64,000 nucleotides of DNA, taken from the NCBI GenBank assembly GCA_014281115.1, contig JACONQ010000008.1, forward strand, positions 248,001 through 312,000. Reading direction: 5' to 3'. A program made the translations under genes and the position numbers. Each line of letters starts with the position of its first letter. The stretch's first letter is position 1. The stretch is from Laburnicola sp. R22_1. Taxonomy: Eukaryota > Ascomycota > Dothideomycetes > Pleosporales > Didymosphaeriaceae. Shown here in pieces: positions 1 through 10,607 of this stretch. The notes under the pieces are model-generated. The model saw only the letters and a program-made list of their open reading frames with translations. It searched no databases and was not told the origin of the DNA.

Positions 1-946
1 CAAAGTTTACCCTTACTGGAGGTAACGATCTTTAGTGGTTTCTAGGGATTGAAATTGTCAGAGACCGTGCAAGTAGGCAACTCTGGCTATCACAGGCGTC
101 CTATGTGGACAAGATTAGTCGCCTTATCGACCGACGCGACCTTAAACACGAAACCCTAATGTTAGCAGTCGAACTGCTACCTTGAGAAGGACTCGCCACA
201 AAGGCAGAGATTAACCGATACCAGCGAAAAGGCAGAGATTAACCGATACCAGCGAACACCATTACAAAGCCGCCGACCGTGTACTGCTATACTTATCCTC
301 CACCCAATCACTAGGGCTACGCTTTAGAGATATAGACACCTACGAGATTGCTAGCGACGCGTCGTTTGCAGACAATACCCTCAACAGAAAGAGCTTGCAA
401 GGATATATTATTAAGCTGTTTGGTGGACTTGTCGCCTGGAAGGCAAACAAACAAGACACTGTCACCACTTCGACAACTGAAGCTGAGTTGCTGGCACTCT
501 TACAGGTTGCAAAGGAGGCACTCTTTACGGCTTGATTGATCGCTAAACTCAAGATTAAACTCTTATCCTTAACAATCACTATTAATTGCGACAATTAACA
601 AACTATCCGACTTGTTACCGAAGAAATTGCCAAGTTACAAACAAAGCTTAGGCACGTCGACATACACAATTATTGGCTTTGACAAGAAGTAGTACGTGGA
701 GCTATTAAAATCCAGTACTAATAATTAGAAGAAATAGCAGCAGATGGCCTTACAAAGGCTCTGCTAGCTGGCAAATGGACTAAGTTCGTAAATTAACTCG
801 GACTTGAAGACGTCAGGGGTAGGATCACCGACCAAGAGGTCGACCTTGACGAATTGGAAGACAGGATGGAAGCTTTTGGACTATGAGTTATAGTACGGCT
901 GCGAAGAATTGGGTCCAGCTTGAGATGGTTCCAAGCTGAGGGGGTG
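1..946 (+). pseudogene. Ty1/copia pol, 3' part (end of reverse transcriptase and RNase H), RIP-damaged
   Basis: Translation in shifting frames gives the end of a copia reverse transcriptase (LGIEIVRDRASRQLWLSQ near 45-105) and then RNase H (SDASFADN near 350-375, TTSTTEAELLAL near 465-500, KLRHVDIHN near 645-675). In-frame TAA/TAG codons interrupt it, as expected from RIP turning CAA/CAG into stops. The element enters from outside the window. It ends in a polypurine tract (AAGCTGAGGGGGTG, 933-946) directly before the LTR. Not functional; it shows a copia element arriving from the left. Confidence 0.9.
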
Positions 947-1238
947 TGTTAGATAGACAGTCACTGTGAAATCCAGTGGGTAGGTGTGTACGATCATATG
1001 GCCCCTTACAGTGGTAATCAGTGTAAATCACAGTGATTTCACTGTGAAATACACTGAGGAGGCTGGCGCACTACTGTTTTACACTGCCCCTGTACTAGTC
1101 TAAATAGTACTAGTGCGGCTTAGTACTAGATAGTTACTTCTCGCGGTAGCCGAGCTTCTCCGACAGAACACACACAATCAATCAATCAACCCACCACTTT
1201 TCCATCTCAACTCATCAAGAATACCCGTATATTTGACA
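947..1238 (+). repeat. 3' LTR of the copia element (292 bp)
   Basis: It starts TGTTAGATAG right after the polypurine tract and ends TATATTTGACA. The terminal pattern TGTTAGATA...TGACA recurs in the solo LTR at 39567-39872, and internal stretches such as TACTAGTGCG and the CGAGCTTCTCC-type segment are shared, so both belong to one LTR family. The candidate 5-bp target duplication on this side is ATTAG (1239-1243); the partner is outside the window. The sequence is fairly GC-normal, so RIP is lighter than in the solo copy. Confidence 0.85.
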
Positions 1239-2744
1239 ATTAGAAGGACACAAGATTGCATAGCAGATTAGAGTAGTAGGCAATATTATCTAGCCTTAGT
1301 ACCCTATTTCTGTGTACGCTCTTAACGTGTAGATAAACACTCCTATATCCCCTTATCTAAACTCGTGATAATCCCGCCCATATAAAGTCTCCTGGCGACG
1401 GTGGTCACATTGTAACAAAACAGTTAATATTGTTAAAGATATGGCATATTATGCCAGAATTAAGGATCGCGAAGTAACATAGTAGATAGATATTTAGGTT
1501 TAAGTAGTAGGAAGATGCAATAGCATTAAAGCTCGCTAAGAGGATAGTAATTCGTCTACTATCTAGTTATTTATTGTTAGTAACCTTAGTAATTTGGGTT
1601 GGAGTAGAAGTATGCGATAGTTTAATTCTAGGTGTTTAAGACCTTAGTCTTTTCACCTTCCTTATCTCCTCTTATAGATCTAAATTATTTTAGATCCTAT
1701 ATTATACCATGTCTATAAAGCCAGGTTGTGGCCTAAACCACTCTAGTGCATAATCTAGGTATGCGTAGAAGCAGTCTTTTAGACTATGCCTTTATCCATA
1801 AGTAGGATATTTTCTACCTTTAACTACTGTTATATCCTCTATTAAGGACTGCTTAGATATAGTACTTTAACTAAAGAATTGTTTTTATTAAGGTCTCCTC
1901 TGTCCACATTAGTTATTTGTAGAAGATGGCGCGTCTTTAGCAGCGTAAGAGGCGTCCCTATTAGTGCCTAGGGTGGATACACTACTAGCAGCGAGAGATG
2001 GCTCACTAGTAGCAAAGGCGCCCCTATACTATTTGCCCTTAATTAGGTAGAGTATTACTATATATTATTAGAAGCGTTTTATTATCTCCTTCCTTATTAT
2101 ATCTGCGTCTTAGCGTCCAGTTTCTTAAAAGGACACGCCCTAGGTAGGGGCAGCCTTTATAATCGCAGTTAGGAAGTCCTTTATAGTATTATGGATTAAT
2201 TGTACTTTAGCGATATTATTTGTCTCTATATTTGTAGCTGCCTAATTATACTTAGTTAGCTAGGTATTCTAGTTTAAGGGTTATCTTATTAGCTTAAGAG
2301 CCTATAGGTATTGTGCTCTCGCCCTATCCCACTTATCTTCCTTATTAACGCCTACTGTCTGCGTTAGAGATTTAATTTATTTTTGGATCTGCTCTTTAGG
2401 CTTGCAGTAGTTACGTTACAGGTGTTGCGACATAGTAGATTGGATATAGATAACTACTTTCTTAAGACTTGTTCTTTCTTCTTAGTATTCTTTATCCTTA
2501 ATCTTATAGTCCTTAAGCTATATCTTATAGAACTTAATATCCTCCTTATATACCTTAAGGCCTAAGTTTAATAGCTCTAATAGGCGTGTTAGAGGGTTCT
2601 ATTAATTATTATTGTTTACGCGGATAATTGGCTAGTAACTCGCTATTTCTAGCAGCGACAGCGGTGTCAGCTTTTCGCGTGGGAGTTTGGCTCCGTCTGG
2701 ATTAATAATAGGCCATATATCTATTAGCTCGCATCGCGCTTTTA
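1239..2744. other. AT-rich decayed transposon DNA with a copia gag remnant (about 2050-2360, - strand)
   Basis: No intact gene. The part near 2050-2360 runs parallel to 45245-45560, the gag region of the full-length copia at 41067-46215, sharing an AGAAGCG(C/T)TTTATTAT stretch, then GCAGTTAGRAAGTCCTTT, then a TTAACGCC...C stretch. It is therefore a gag fragment of the same broad family in minus orientation. The rest is TpA-rich, without recognisable coding. A GC-richer patch (about 2630-2745) flanks the next element. Short open frames here are chance. Confidence 0.6.
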
Positions 2745-3914
2745 CAGTACTAAGCCAAAAGTCTGTTCCCCGCAGGGGTAAGCGAGGTCCGCCATCATCA
2801 CCACCCCGTCGCGCAGAGCGCTCCGGCACCCCCAATATCGCTCCCAGAGAGTTGATAATTGATATAGAGATAATTATTTGATTAATATTTTGTTTGATAC
2901 CTGCGCGCACGCCAGAGAGCAAGTAGGCGGCGCGGCATACTAAGTATAAGCTTGCGAATTAGCGAATTAGGGATCCTATGCTAGCAATCTTTTAACGCCG
3001 CGCAGAAGGTCTCAAAGTCCTTGTTGCCGTCGCCAAGGTTGCCCATATTAGGGTAACGCTTATGGAGTTCTCTCTTAAGGGACCACTAGAGATATTTAAT
3101 GGGGTTAATGTCGGGGGAATAACGCGGCCACTCGATTAGTTGTATGCCGTGTTCCGCCAAAAAATCGAGCGACTGTCGCGCCCTGTGAATGGGCGTGTTA
3201 TTGTGTATATAGATATCTCCTACGTAATAATTACAGAGGAGTCCTTTGCGTAGAGCTTTAATATAACTCTATGCGCTGTATCCTTTGCGACAAGCTGCTG
3301 GGTCCCTGGGCATAATTACTAAGGGACTCCGCCGAACCCGCCCTCTCCGATTAAGCCAGATACTCGCCCACACTATTGCCGCGCGAGATCTTAATATAAC
3401 TGTCTCCTTAATTATCTTATATCTCTATTTCTTGTGTGGGAGGCGAAAAACCTATGTAGATGTGCTGCTGGAGCGTCTTTGAATAGAGCACTCATCTAAG
3501 AACTAGAAGGGCTGTTCGCGCCAATCCTAATTGCGATATTCCTATTTGAATTAACGCCTCTTCTAGGCCACCGCGCGAGTGATCTTGGGCTTCTGCGCTG
3601 CCTGGAAGTTAGTTAGGCTCTCTGCCTTTAATGCGCGATATGCAGTTGTTTAAGAGATGCGGCGGAGGGAGGCCTTATGGAGGAGGGCTAGGTATTTAAT
3701 TCTTGGGTTTTTTTGTGCCTCTTAATAGAGTACACGCTTGTTATGTGTATTAAGCGCCTAGGGACGCCCTAATCGGCATTGCGGCGACGATTTCCTGAAA
3801 TTTCTACACTAAAAGAGCTCATATTGGTGGAGTAATGTGGTGTTGAAAATAGGGTGTTGGTGTTGGTGTACGCGCGTTAGCGTGTTGGGGGAACAGACTT
3901 TTGGCTTGGCACTG
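2745..3914 (-). mobile_element. Tc1/mariner-type DNA transposon, complete but inactive (1170 bp)
   Basis: The ends are inverted repeats: left CAGTACTAAGCCAAAAGTCT followed by GTTCCCC (from 2745), right the complement of CAGTGCCAAGCCAAAAGTCT followed by GTTCCCC (to 3914), about 27 bp. Both ends abut TA (2743-2744 and 3915-3916), the usual target duplication of this superfamily. The single gene inside, on the minus strand, is a DDE_3-type transposase. Length, ends and target site all fit. Confidence 0.85.
2981..3800 (-). pseudogene. Tc1/mariner (DDE_3) transposase, RIP-inactivated
   Basis: The minus strand reads, with stops, as a cut-and-paste transposase. An N-terminal helix-turn-helix stretch (FQAAQKPKITRAVA) is followed by FLDECSIQRRSS, WVFRLPHKKY, IVWASIWLNRRGR, a HNNTPIHRA block and IQLIEWPRYSPDINPIKYLW, closing with KRYPN and a stop at 2981-2983. 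Normal family members have DN-APIH and PIE-LW at the second and third catalytic positions. Here the Asp is Asn and the Glu is Lys, both consistent with G-to-A change. Several TAG/TAA codons break the frame. Identification is confident; the exact start is not. Confidence 0.85.
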
Positions 3915-4307
3915 TAGTATAATATATAATACTTAGTAATAGTATATACCGCATATAATTGCATTTCTAACTAAGAAGGATTGTTTACCATATTAATCTT
4001 ATTATTCTAATATATAGGTCTTGTTCCCTTGCGTAGTATTTCCTCTAATATTCCTATTCCTTTAATATACTAATTGTATAGTCTAGTATACTTAGGCATA
4101 TTAGTGTTATCTTATAAGGCGATGGGGACTTTATGTGAGGTAGTGAAGGCTTCTTATAAGGTAGTAGGGGTAGCTATTGCATGACTAGTTTGTTTAATAG
4201 GTTGGTTATATAGAGGATTACGCTTTATTAGAATTTGTTATTATCTAACTATGTCTTTGTACAGTTACTAGTAGTGTGCTTAGTACACTATCTTCTCTTA
4301 AATCTTG

Positions 4308-4610
4308 TATAGCAGCGACATCTACTTACTAACTTAATAAAAGAGTTAATCTGCTATCCCTATAGATAAGAATAGGTTTTATATATCGTATACAATCGCT
4401 TTCTATGTTTTATATAGCAGCGACATCTACTTACTAACTTTATAAAGATTTAATCTGCTATTCTCTTGCGTATAAAGGATAGGGTATAATAAAATAAATT
4501 GTACAGCTAATAACGTCTTATATAATCGCTTCCTTTGTTTTGTATAATAGCGACATCTACTTACTAACTCTATAAAGTTTTAGTCTGCTATTCTCTTACG
4601 TATAGAGGAC
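4308..4610. repeat. Three imperfect direct repeats of about 60 bp
   Basis: The block AGCGACATCTACTTACTAAC, followed by a TATAAAG-like stretch and TCTGCTATYC, occurs at about 4313, 4418 and 4548, spaced 105 and 130 bp apart. The copies differ by small changes, mostly transitions. No function is suggested. Confidence 0.7.
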
Positions 4611-5388
4611 AGGTGTGAGGGCACTATAGGGGTCATCACGTCGTACATGAGATAATAGTAGTAATTAGAATCCAAATATAAGATAGTAGCGATACCCACG
4701 TAAGGTGGGTACGTAGGCAGGCTATATACGTAGCCTCGCTTAGGACCTTGCTTAGTAATCGCGCTAGTCCCAAAAAGGTAATATGACGTAAGCGAGGGGC
4801 CCGCACCTCAGATCGGTGACAACAGGGTATGCGAAATAAATTATATAGCTAATAACAACTTATATAATTTATCTTCACTCTTGCTAATTTGCAGTTAAGG
4901 GTTAGTTAACTACTAATTAGTGTTAAATAGGTACTCTATAGCTAGCTGTATAGACATTAAATTCTAATTCTCTATACTATTAAGTGTAGAGGGTGTATAG
5001 GGCAATTATATAAGAAAAAGGAAATAATATAATAGAACGACTTAGTATTAATTGCTTGTCTCTAGAGAGAGTGCGGATAGAAAGGAGAAGATCCTACGGC
5101 GTATGGGCCGCGGCGCACAGGCATTACGTAATCCCCACGTGATGCCATCGTGCGGCAATATTAAAATCTTAACACCCTTAGGTGCCCTTGCCCGTACGGT
5201 GTATAGACACTCTATTTTATTATAGCCTCCTATATATAGTTTTTTAGTAAGGTTTATAGTAATATTTACCTTTATAGCTTCTTACTATTAGAGTTTAGTA
5301 ACTTATTATACTAGATAAAGAATAAGAATATGTTCTTCTTTACTAAAAGACTCTAATATTTTCTCTATCGCGTTTGTGTTTATTTTGT

Positions 5389-5660
5389 AGGGTTAAGAGA
5401 TTTTAGTATCTAACTTAACTATGTATTTATTTATAGGGTTAAGAGATTTTAATATTTAACTTAACTATATATTTGTTTATAGGGTTAAGAGATCTTAGTG
5501 TCTAACTTAACTACGTATTTATTTATAGGGTTAAGAAATCTTAATATTTAATTTAACTCTATATTTAATTATAGAGTTAAGGGATTTTAGTATCTAACTT
5601 AACTACGTATTTGTTTATAGAGTTAAGGAATCTTAATATCTAACTTAACTATTTATTAGA
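5389..5660. repeat. Tandem array of a 46-bp unit, six copies
   Basis: Units start at 5389, 5435, 5481, 5527, 5573 and 5619, exactly 46 bp apart. Each holds GTTAAG-AGAT ... ATCT-AACTTAAC, so every unit is itself an imperfect inverted repeat able to fold into a hairpin. Differences between units are almost all C/T and G/A changes. Spacers and repeats are not distinct, so this is not a CRISPR array. Confidence 0.85.
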
Positions 5661-6721
5661 GACCTATTAAAGGTACTTTAGACTAGCTTATAGTTCTTTA
5701 TACCTCTTAAGGCTAGAGTATAGAGTTATTTTAATATAAAAAAGTACTCTATAACTCCTTTTTTAGTGTATAGGTTTGTTCTTAGCATATTAGAGAGAAC
5801 TTATAAACTCCCCTATTATTAAGGTGTAGAGTTATTTAGATATAAAAAGTATACTATAATTCTTTTTTAGTTTATAAGTTTATTTTAGCGTATTAAAGAG
5901 ATTTCACAAGCTTTTCTATTATAAGAGGTTAATTAAATTTAATATAAGGGGGCTTTAGACTAAGAGGTTAGAGTTGCCTAAGTAAACTTATAAATTTAAT
6001 AGAGTTTAATAGTAACTCTAGCTATAGGCTTATATATACTCCTGGCTTAGTAGAAGTATAGACCTAGAACTCTAAGACGGCAGGCTAAGCATCTATAGAA
6101 GGGCGCTTAGTCCCTTATATAAAATACGCAACTAAATATAAATTATTTATTTATACTACCTTTTTATTCTTATAAATATTTAATTACTAGTTAAGACCTT
6201 AAGGTTAGTTACTATATTTATTTCTTACTCTAAAGATACTATTACTACTAGTTATATAGTATTACATCCCTATTTAAAGAATACTAATAATAATATAGCT
6301 AGGTATAATAGCTAAATACTACTAAATATTAAAAACTATATAGTAATTACTAGAAATCTATATAGTAAGTAAATAGCTACTATAAAATTAGATTGCTATA
6401 TTAAGAAGAATATATATCTTTTAAGTAGAACTCTAGAATTAAAGGTAGAATAAGCCTTATAATATAAATTACTCTATATTAGTTTAGGTGTAAAGTGCTT
6501 ATAATTATTAATAATAAGAACTAAAAGAATATAAATATTTTTATAAACTAAGAGTTTAGGCTAGTAGCTATATACTACTATATTATAAGGGATCACTCAA
6601 GGCATTAAAGGTTAAAATTAAGAAGTTAATTTTACTAAGATATCGAGGTGGCGTATAAAGACTGTTAATAGCTGTCTTATATACCCACACGTAGCCGAGG
6701 CGCTAATGCCTAATCGGGTAA

Positions 6722-6750
6722 GGTTCCGGGGCTCGGCGGAACCTTCCGCC
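6722..6750. repeat. GC-rich overlapping hairpins in AT-rich DNA
   Basis: GGTTCCG(8 nt)CGGAACC at 6722-6743 and GGCGGAA-CC-TTCCGCC at 6735-6750 share the same GCGGAACC arm, so the two stems are mutually exclusive. The surrounding about 90 bp is strongly GC-rich while flanks on both sides are AT-rich. On the minus strand a TATATAAG box lies about 55 bp beyond. This may be the un-mutated end of a small mobile element; nothing identifies the type. Confidence 0.5.
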
Positions 6751-7750
6751 GGGCGCGCCGCACCTTAGGAATCCCTAACAATATAGCTTATAGAAGCAAT
6801 TACTACTAAGGGCTATAAGTAATATTAGATCTTTAATTAATAACTTATTACTTCTATAATAATAGTAATAGCTATACTAAGTAAATACTAGAGGCGTAGA
6901 GAATATATAGATATATACTTATACTATAGAATATGTATAAATAATAGGTAGAGTAAGGCTAGTAAAGTATTAGGTGCTATTTAGTATTATAAGTAAAAAG
7001 CGTGCGTATAATTTATTATATATTATAGTAGTAGTATATCTAAAAGTTCTAAGTAGTTAATTATTAGATAATAGAGTAGTAGGTAGAGGTCTATTATCTA
7101 GTAAGGTAGTAAAAGATTAAAAGGTAGGTGTTAATTATCTAGTAATATAGTAGACGGATAGGTAAGCAGAGTATTATTATTATAGATTGTCTTAGAAGCT
7201 AGGGGGAGGTATTAGAAAAACTTTAATATACTCTAGACTTAGCGTATATATAATATAATATTATATAGGCGCTAGTAACGCAATAAAAAACGCAGTAATT
7301 AAATATAGTAGGGCCACTTAAAAACTAAATAAGTAGAGGTAGTTTATAACTCTTATCTAGAAGGAATACTAATAAAATAAATTTAAATTTAAAAATTCTA
7401 AGTTTAAGAATATTTAACTTAGTTCTATTACTAATATTATTATAGGTTAAAAATACACTATAGTCTCTTTCTATAATTAATTTTTAGATTAAATTTATAA
7501 CTAGAAGTATATTTTTAATATAATAAGTAATATTATAAAGAGGCTTATAACCTATAAACCTAACTTATAAGTTTTTATAATATAACTATATATATTTATA
7601 TAAAAATATAGTCTAACTAAGTTATAATACTAGGACTATTTATCTTAACTAAAAAAAAGTATAACTATTTACTTTATATATAATAAATAGATATATATTT
7701 TATTTATACTTTATAAGTACTAAGTTTCTACCTCTATTTTTTTTTCTGCC

Positions 7751-8000
7751 TCTTTCCTCCTCTTTCCTCCTCTTTCCTCCTCTTTCCTCCTCTTTCCTCC
7801 TCTTTCCTCCTCTTTCCTCCTCTTTCCTCCTCTTTCCTCCTCTTTCCTCCTCTTTCCTCCTCTTTCCTCCTCTTTCCTCCTCTTTCCTCCTCTTTCCTCC
7901 TCTTTCCTCCTCTTTCCTCCTCTTTCCTCCTCTTTCCTCCTCTTTCCTCCTCTTTCCTCCTCTTTCCTCCTCTTTCCTCCTCTTTCCTCCTCTTCCCTCC
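7751..8000. repeat. 10-bp homopyrimidine minisatellite, 25 copies
   Basis: The unit TCTTTCCTCC repeats 24 times without error (7751-7990), then once with one change. The plus strand is pure pyrimidine for about 250 bp, with further pyrimidine-rich sequence on both sides. Perfect copies beside RIP-scarred DNA imply recent expansion or homogenisation. Confidence 0.97.
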
Positions 8001-8063
8001 TCTTCCTACCTTCTTCTCTTCTTATTCTTAGGCCTATTACACTTTTCTGCTCTATAGGTCTTT

Positions 8064-8410
8064 AGCAAGTCTTTAGTCTAGAGATTCTAAACTATAGTAT
8101 TAGGTATTCTATATCTTTATTTTTACTTTTTTACTTTACTTATATTATTATTATATAAACTAAAGTTCCCTCTAGGCTCTAGCAAGTCTTTAGTCTAGAG
8201 ATTCTAAACTATAGTATTAGGTATTCTATATCTTTATTTTTACTTTTTACTTTACTTATATTATTATTATATAAACTAAAGTTCCCTCTAGGCTCTAGCA
8301 AGTCTTTAGTCTAGAGATTCTAAACTATAGTATTAGGTATTCTATATCTTTATTTTTACTTTTTTACTTTACTTATATTATTATTATATAAACTAAAGTT
8401 CCCTCTGGGC
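8064..8410. repeat. Tandem repeat of a 116-117 bp unit, three copies
   Basis: Units begin with AGCAAGTCTTTAGTCTAGAG at 8064, 8181 and 8297 and run through a TTATTATTATATAAACTAAAG stretch to GTTCCCTCT. Copies are almost identical; one-base differences lie in a poly-T run. The array ends exactly where GC-normal DNA begins, so it marks the compartment border. Confidence 0.9.
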
Positions 8411-9118
8411 CTCAACACCTACTATAGTGAGAACAATGTAGCTGGCCGCAATCGTCAACCGAGTGAGTCCATAAGCCCAACAAAGCCACGAAGAAAAACC
8501 ACGAGGCAAGCTCGTGGGCTGGCGAATAGGCTGTCAGTCAGCTAGGAACTCTCGCAAAATGCCGAAAGGGAGGTAGGTCTACCGGTAGCTGCGAACGAAT
8601 TTCACTCATCGCCTGCCGCCTAGAAGGTGGGTGTCAGCAGCCACCTATAGTTAGTCAACAACTCCCATTTTTTTTAAACTACGAATACCACCTAGTTACC
8701 CAGGTGGAAAAGTCTTTACCATAGCGACAGGGGTCGGTATTTATATATTTCAAATGGGCGTAGATAATAGGTAGCTGGCAATCATACGCACAGTATGGAA
8801 TAGCTGAACCTCATCTCCGCGCCCTCCTTTCTCCCTCCCCTCCCCCACCCCCCCCCCCAAAAAAAAGGAAAAAAAAAGGAAAAAAGATAAACACAACCAC
8901 GATACTGACGAGCGCGGCGGATTAAGGCGAGGAAAAAGCATGCAGCATGTGATGTTGTACACCTCGGATCCGACTACTCTGATGCGATGGATATATTTGC
9001 TTTGGTATAACTATAACTATATAGCGCTACAATCCTACTCTATACGTGCCCAACTATAAACGACATCTACACACACATATATATCTAGCATAGATTCCCC
9101 AACCAACCAACCAACCAC
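8411..9118. other. Intergenic, start of the GC-normal gene island
   Basis: GC-balanced DNA with no gene seen. It holds a C12 plus A-rich tract (8847-8890) and an AACC tetranucleotide run (about 9098-9118) just beyond the stop of the next gene. It probably contains the 3' end of that gene's transcript. Confidence 0.6.
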
Positions 9119-10607
9119 CTACGTAATATACTTCTTCAGCCCCCGCAGCCTCTCCTGCGCCATCTCAAGCACACTGTCCTCCTTACAAACAGCGAACCGC
9201 AACCAATCCTCCACAATATGCGCATTCCCGGGCGTGAAGAACTCGGTCGGCGGCACCGCCGCAATCCCCAACTCGACAATCAAAAACCAGCTCAACTTAA
9301 AGTCGCGCGGTCGCTCCGCAACATGCGGCGGGAAGTCGTAGGCCTCCGGTAACTGGACTTTCGCCATGTTAACCAGGACAAAGTAGCCGCCTTCGGGGTT
9401 GGAAAACGGCAGCCCAAGCTCGTCCCAGATGGTGTTGAACTTGTCCATTTTAGCCTTCATCTCGCGCTTCGACACGTCCCAGAAGTTGTGCGCGTCCGCT
9501 TGCTCGAAGCCGATGGCTGTGGCTTCCTGCAAGGGCGACACGGACGAGTAGCAGATGCGCGTGTGCGCCGCGCTCACGTACTTGATTAGATGCTCCTGCC
9601 CGATCAACCAGCCCACGCGCCAGCCGGTCGCGTAGAAGTTCTTCCCGCCGGAGCCGACCGTGATGGTGTGGCGTTCCACCTCCGGGGAGAGGGTGGCGAT
9701 GCGCGTGAACGGCACATAGTAGAGCCTGTCGTAGACCTCGTCGGAGAGGATGATGATGTTGTGCTTTACACAGATGGCGGCGATGGCTTCGAGCTCGGCC
9801 TTGGAGAAGACCTTGCCGATGGGGTTGTGCGGCGTGTTGAGCACGATCATGCGCGTTTTGGGCGTGATGGCTCGCTCAAACTCGGCCATGTCGATGGTCC
9901 ACTCTGCGGCGGAGGTGGTCTTGGTCGCGCCTTCCGCGGGCGGGTGCATGGGCACGTACACGACCTTGCCGCCGGGCATCTCGATGTTGGAAATGTACTG
10001 GTCGAAGAAGGGCTCGAAGACGATGACTTCGTCGCCCGGCTCGAGGAAGGCCATGAAGACGCTCAGCATGCCCTCGTTCGCGCCCGTCGTGATGGTGACT
10101 TCCTTTTCGGGGTCGAGCGTGCGGCCCCAGAAGGGGGAATAGGCGTCGGCGATGGCCTTCTTCAGCCGCGGTCGCCCTTTGGTCGGCGAGTACTGGTTGC
10201 ATTCTACTCGGTCGAGGGCGGATTTGGCGGCATCGAGGACAAATTGTGGAGGGTTGTAGCCGAAGAAGCCCTGGCCCATGTTCACCACGGGCTGGACGGG
10301 CGATGCGGCGGCGGCTTCGTTGACGACGGACCTGCGGGTCGTCAGCTTCATACAGTTCACTCATTCATTCCTACAGCTTCGACAGCTTCGACTTGATCCT
10401 GGGCTGCATGGGATGGGAACAAACGCACCAGACATCTTGCCTCTGGCCTGCGACGCGCGCAGCGGGCTTGAAGGGGTCCTCGCGCCGGGTGGTTGCGGAC
10501 ATGGCGCGCAGCGGGGTGAAGGAAGCGGAGCGGGGAGACGCTGTTTTCCCTACTAGGTTTGCGAGGGTGAATGGTGAGCGGGAAGCCGAGGTCGCAATTG
10601 CTCTCAT
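9119..10607 (-). CDS. BNA3: Kynurenine--oxoglutarate aminotransferase-like (PLP-dependent class I/II)
   Basis: Two exons, 10607-10429 and 10331-9119, give 463 residues. The 97-bp intron (GTGCGT...CCGCAG) splits the Trp codon of QDVW/SVVNEAA. The first exon supplies a basic, Ser-rich leader (MRAIATSASRSPF) typical of mitochondrial import, with a second Met near residue 36 as a possible cytosolic start. The core shows the fold type I signature: TGANEG for phosphate binding, NTPHNP, SDEVYDRL (PLP Asp) and GSGGKNFYATGWRVGW, with the Schiff-base Lys near residue 290. These match yeast Bna3 and mammalian KYAT, which turn kynurenine plus a 2-oxo acid into kynurenic acid. Substrate is inferred from family. 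It is divergently placed from the antiporter gene across 1.3 kb. Confidence 0.88.

Larger units (their letters stand above)
3917..7740. other. AT-rich RIP-degraded region without recognisable genes
   Basis: About 3.8 kb of TpA-rich sequence with no coding stretch I can recognise on either strand. Small GC-richer islands survive near 4680-4840, 5090-5170 and 6650-6780. The repeats at 4308-4610 and 5389-5660 are listed separately. Probably old transposon sequence mutated beyond recognition. Confidence 0.6.

Noticed and set aside
2632..2922. 96-codon minus-strand frame
   Set aside because: Spans the left end of the mariner-type element and a GC-richer patch; no protein similarity seen.
5389..5660. 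CRISPR-like array
   Set aside because: No unique spacers; whole 46-bp units repeat, in a eukaryotic, RIP-mutated setting.
9590..10396. 268-codon open frame on the plus strand
   Set aside because: Antisense shadow of the aminotransferase, whose motifs are clear; the translation is Gly/Asp/Arg-rich with no domain.
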